Source: JANXUC01 sp964619065 (GTDB lineage: Bacteria; Acidobacteriota; Terriglobia; Terriglobales; Acidobacteriaceae). From it: 64,000 bases of DNA. Made by a program: the position numbers and the translations under genes. Shown one piece after another: positions 63,803 through 64,000 of the stretch. The stretch spans positions 62,001 through 126,000 of the forward strand of contig CAZUCC010000002.1 in NCBI GenBank assembly GCA_964619065.1, written 5' to 3'. Each line of letters starts with the position of its first letter. Positions within the stretch are counted from its first letter, which is position 1. The notes beneath the pieces were generated by a model, which was given only the letters and a program-made list of their open reading frames with translations, did no database searches and was not told the origin of the DNA.

Positions 63803-64000
63803 CTAATTCTTGTCGGGGTCCGGCAGCATGAACTCGCGCACAAACGCCAAGAGCTCGTAGTAAGAACCGATAAAGCTGCGCAGTGTACGCGCGCTCGCAC
63901 CATAGGAATCAAATTCGCTCACTGTGAGCCCATCTTCGTCGTACGCGCTGCAAAATTCTGGAAACTTACGGCGCAGCGCGGCCACGATCTGCGGGTCCAC
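63803..64000 (-). CDS. 3' end of a probable transaldolase (runs off the right edge)
   Basis: Only the last 65 codons are present, ending FMLPDPDKN. The fragment YDEDGLTVSEFDSYGASARTLRSF resembles the C-terminal tail of transaldolase-family proteins in this phylum, from memory; no catalytic residue is inside the window. It is on the same strand as the iol operon and about 95 bases upstream of it, separated by two hairpins. A sugar-phosphate role would fit the neighbouring inositol and fucose genes, but the call is tentative. Confidence 0.4.
   Translation of the reverse strand: MDPQIVAALRRKFPEFCSAYDEDGLTVSEFDSYGASARTLRSFIGSYYELLAFVREFMLPDPDKN

Noticed and set aside
1..64000. CRISPR arrays, prophage, IS elements or rRNA
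   Set aside because: No regularly spaced direct repeats, transposase, integrase, phage structural genes or rRNA sequence was seen.

Overview
The window looks like a chromosomal segment of an Acidobacteriota (Terriglobia/Koribacter-like) bacterium. This is inferred from the gene types: a carboxypeptidase-regulatory-domain TonB receptor ending in Phe, a winged-helix/TPR regulator, a PadR gene coupled to a membrane protein, an S53 peptidase with Ig-like repeats, GH29 fucosidases, and hairpin repeats in moderately GC-rich DNA. No 16S gene is present, so the assignment is not proven. There is no phage, IS element or CRISPR array.

Layout. 1-5 kb (minus): a 5'-complete uvrA running off the left edge, a Gly-rich RRM protein and typA/bipA. 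5.3-11.8 kb (minus): an apparent operon headed by a MerR+XRE+cupin regulator, then a secreted amidohydrolase and potD-potA-potB-potC, with overlapping or nearly touching genes. 12-23.3 kb (plus): a divergent TonB receptor, a class III aminotransferase, an APC permease, a PuuC-like aldehyde dehydrogenase, GabT and MmsA. Together 5-23 kb reads as one polyamine/amino-acid uptake and catabolism island: uptake through Pot and APC, transamination and aldehyde oxidation, and conversion of malonate semialdehyde to acetyl-CoA by MmsA. 23-28.7 kb: a lipoprotein, a DUF1624 membrane protein, pdxS without pdxT, a HAD phosphatase and a lone nuoI. 28.7-32.2 kb: metH.

32.3-37.7 kb (plus): a tightly packed set comprising a DinB-like protein, an NRDE/TANGO2-like protein, an alpha/beta hydrolase-DedA-ATP-grasp fusion, a secreted HELSH metalloprotein, and a membrane-anchored thioredoxin-like gene interrupted by an in-frame TGA. 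The TGA sits exactly where the first Cys of a CxxC motif belongs and is followed by a SECIS-like hairpin. This probable selenoprotein, with its unusual neighbours, is the most interesting part of the window.

37.8-46.3 kb: a winged-helix/TPR regulator, an S53 sedolisin whose last Ig-like repeat is frameshifted, and an M1-like aminopeptidase. 46.5-51.5 kb: a GT2 glycosyltransferase, a cupin, and an aminotransferase/2-hydroxyacid dehydrogenase/aminotransferase operon. 51.7-56.8 kb (minus): an esterase-fold protein with a Ser-His swap at the nucleophile, a membrane protein and PadR (overlapping), an MBL hydrolase, secG, tRNA-Leu(GAG), a STAS protein, and an ECF sigma factor with a small membrane protein. 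57-63.7 kb (minus): one operon joining iolD-, iolE- and iolG-like inositol genes to two GH29 alpha-L-fucosidases, preceded by the 3' end of a probable transaldolase.
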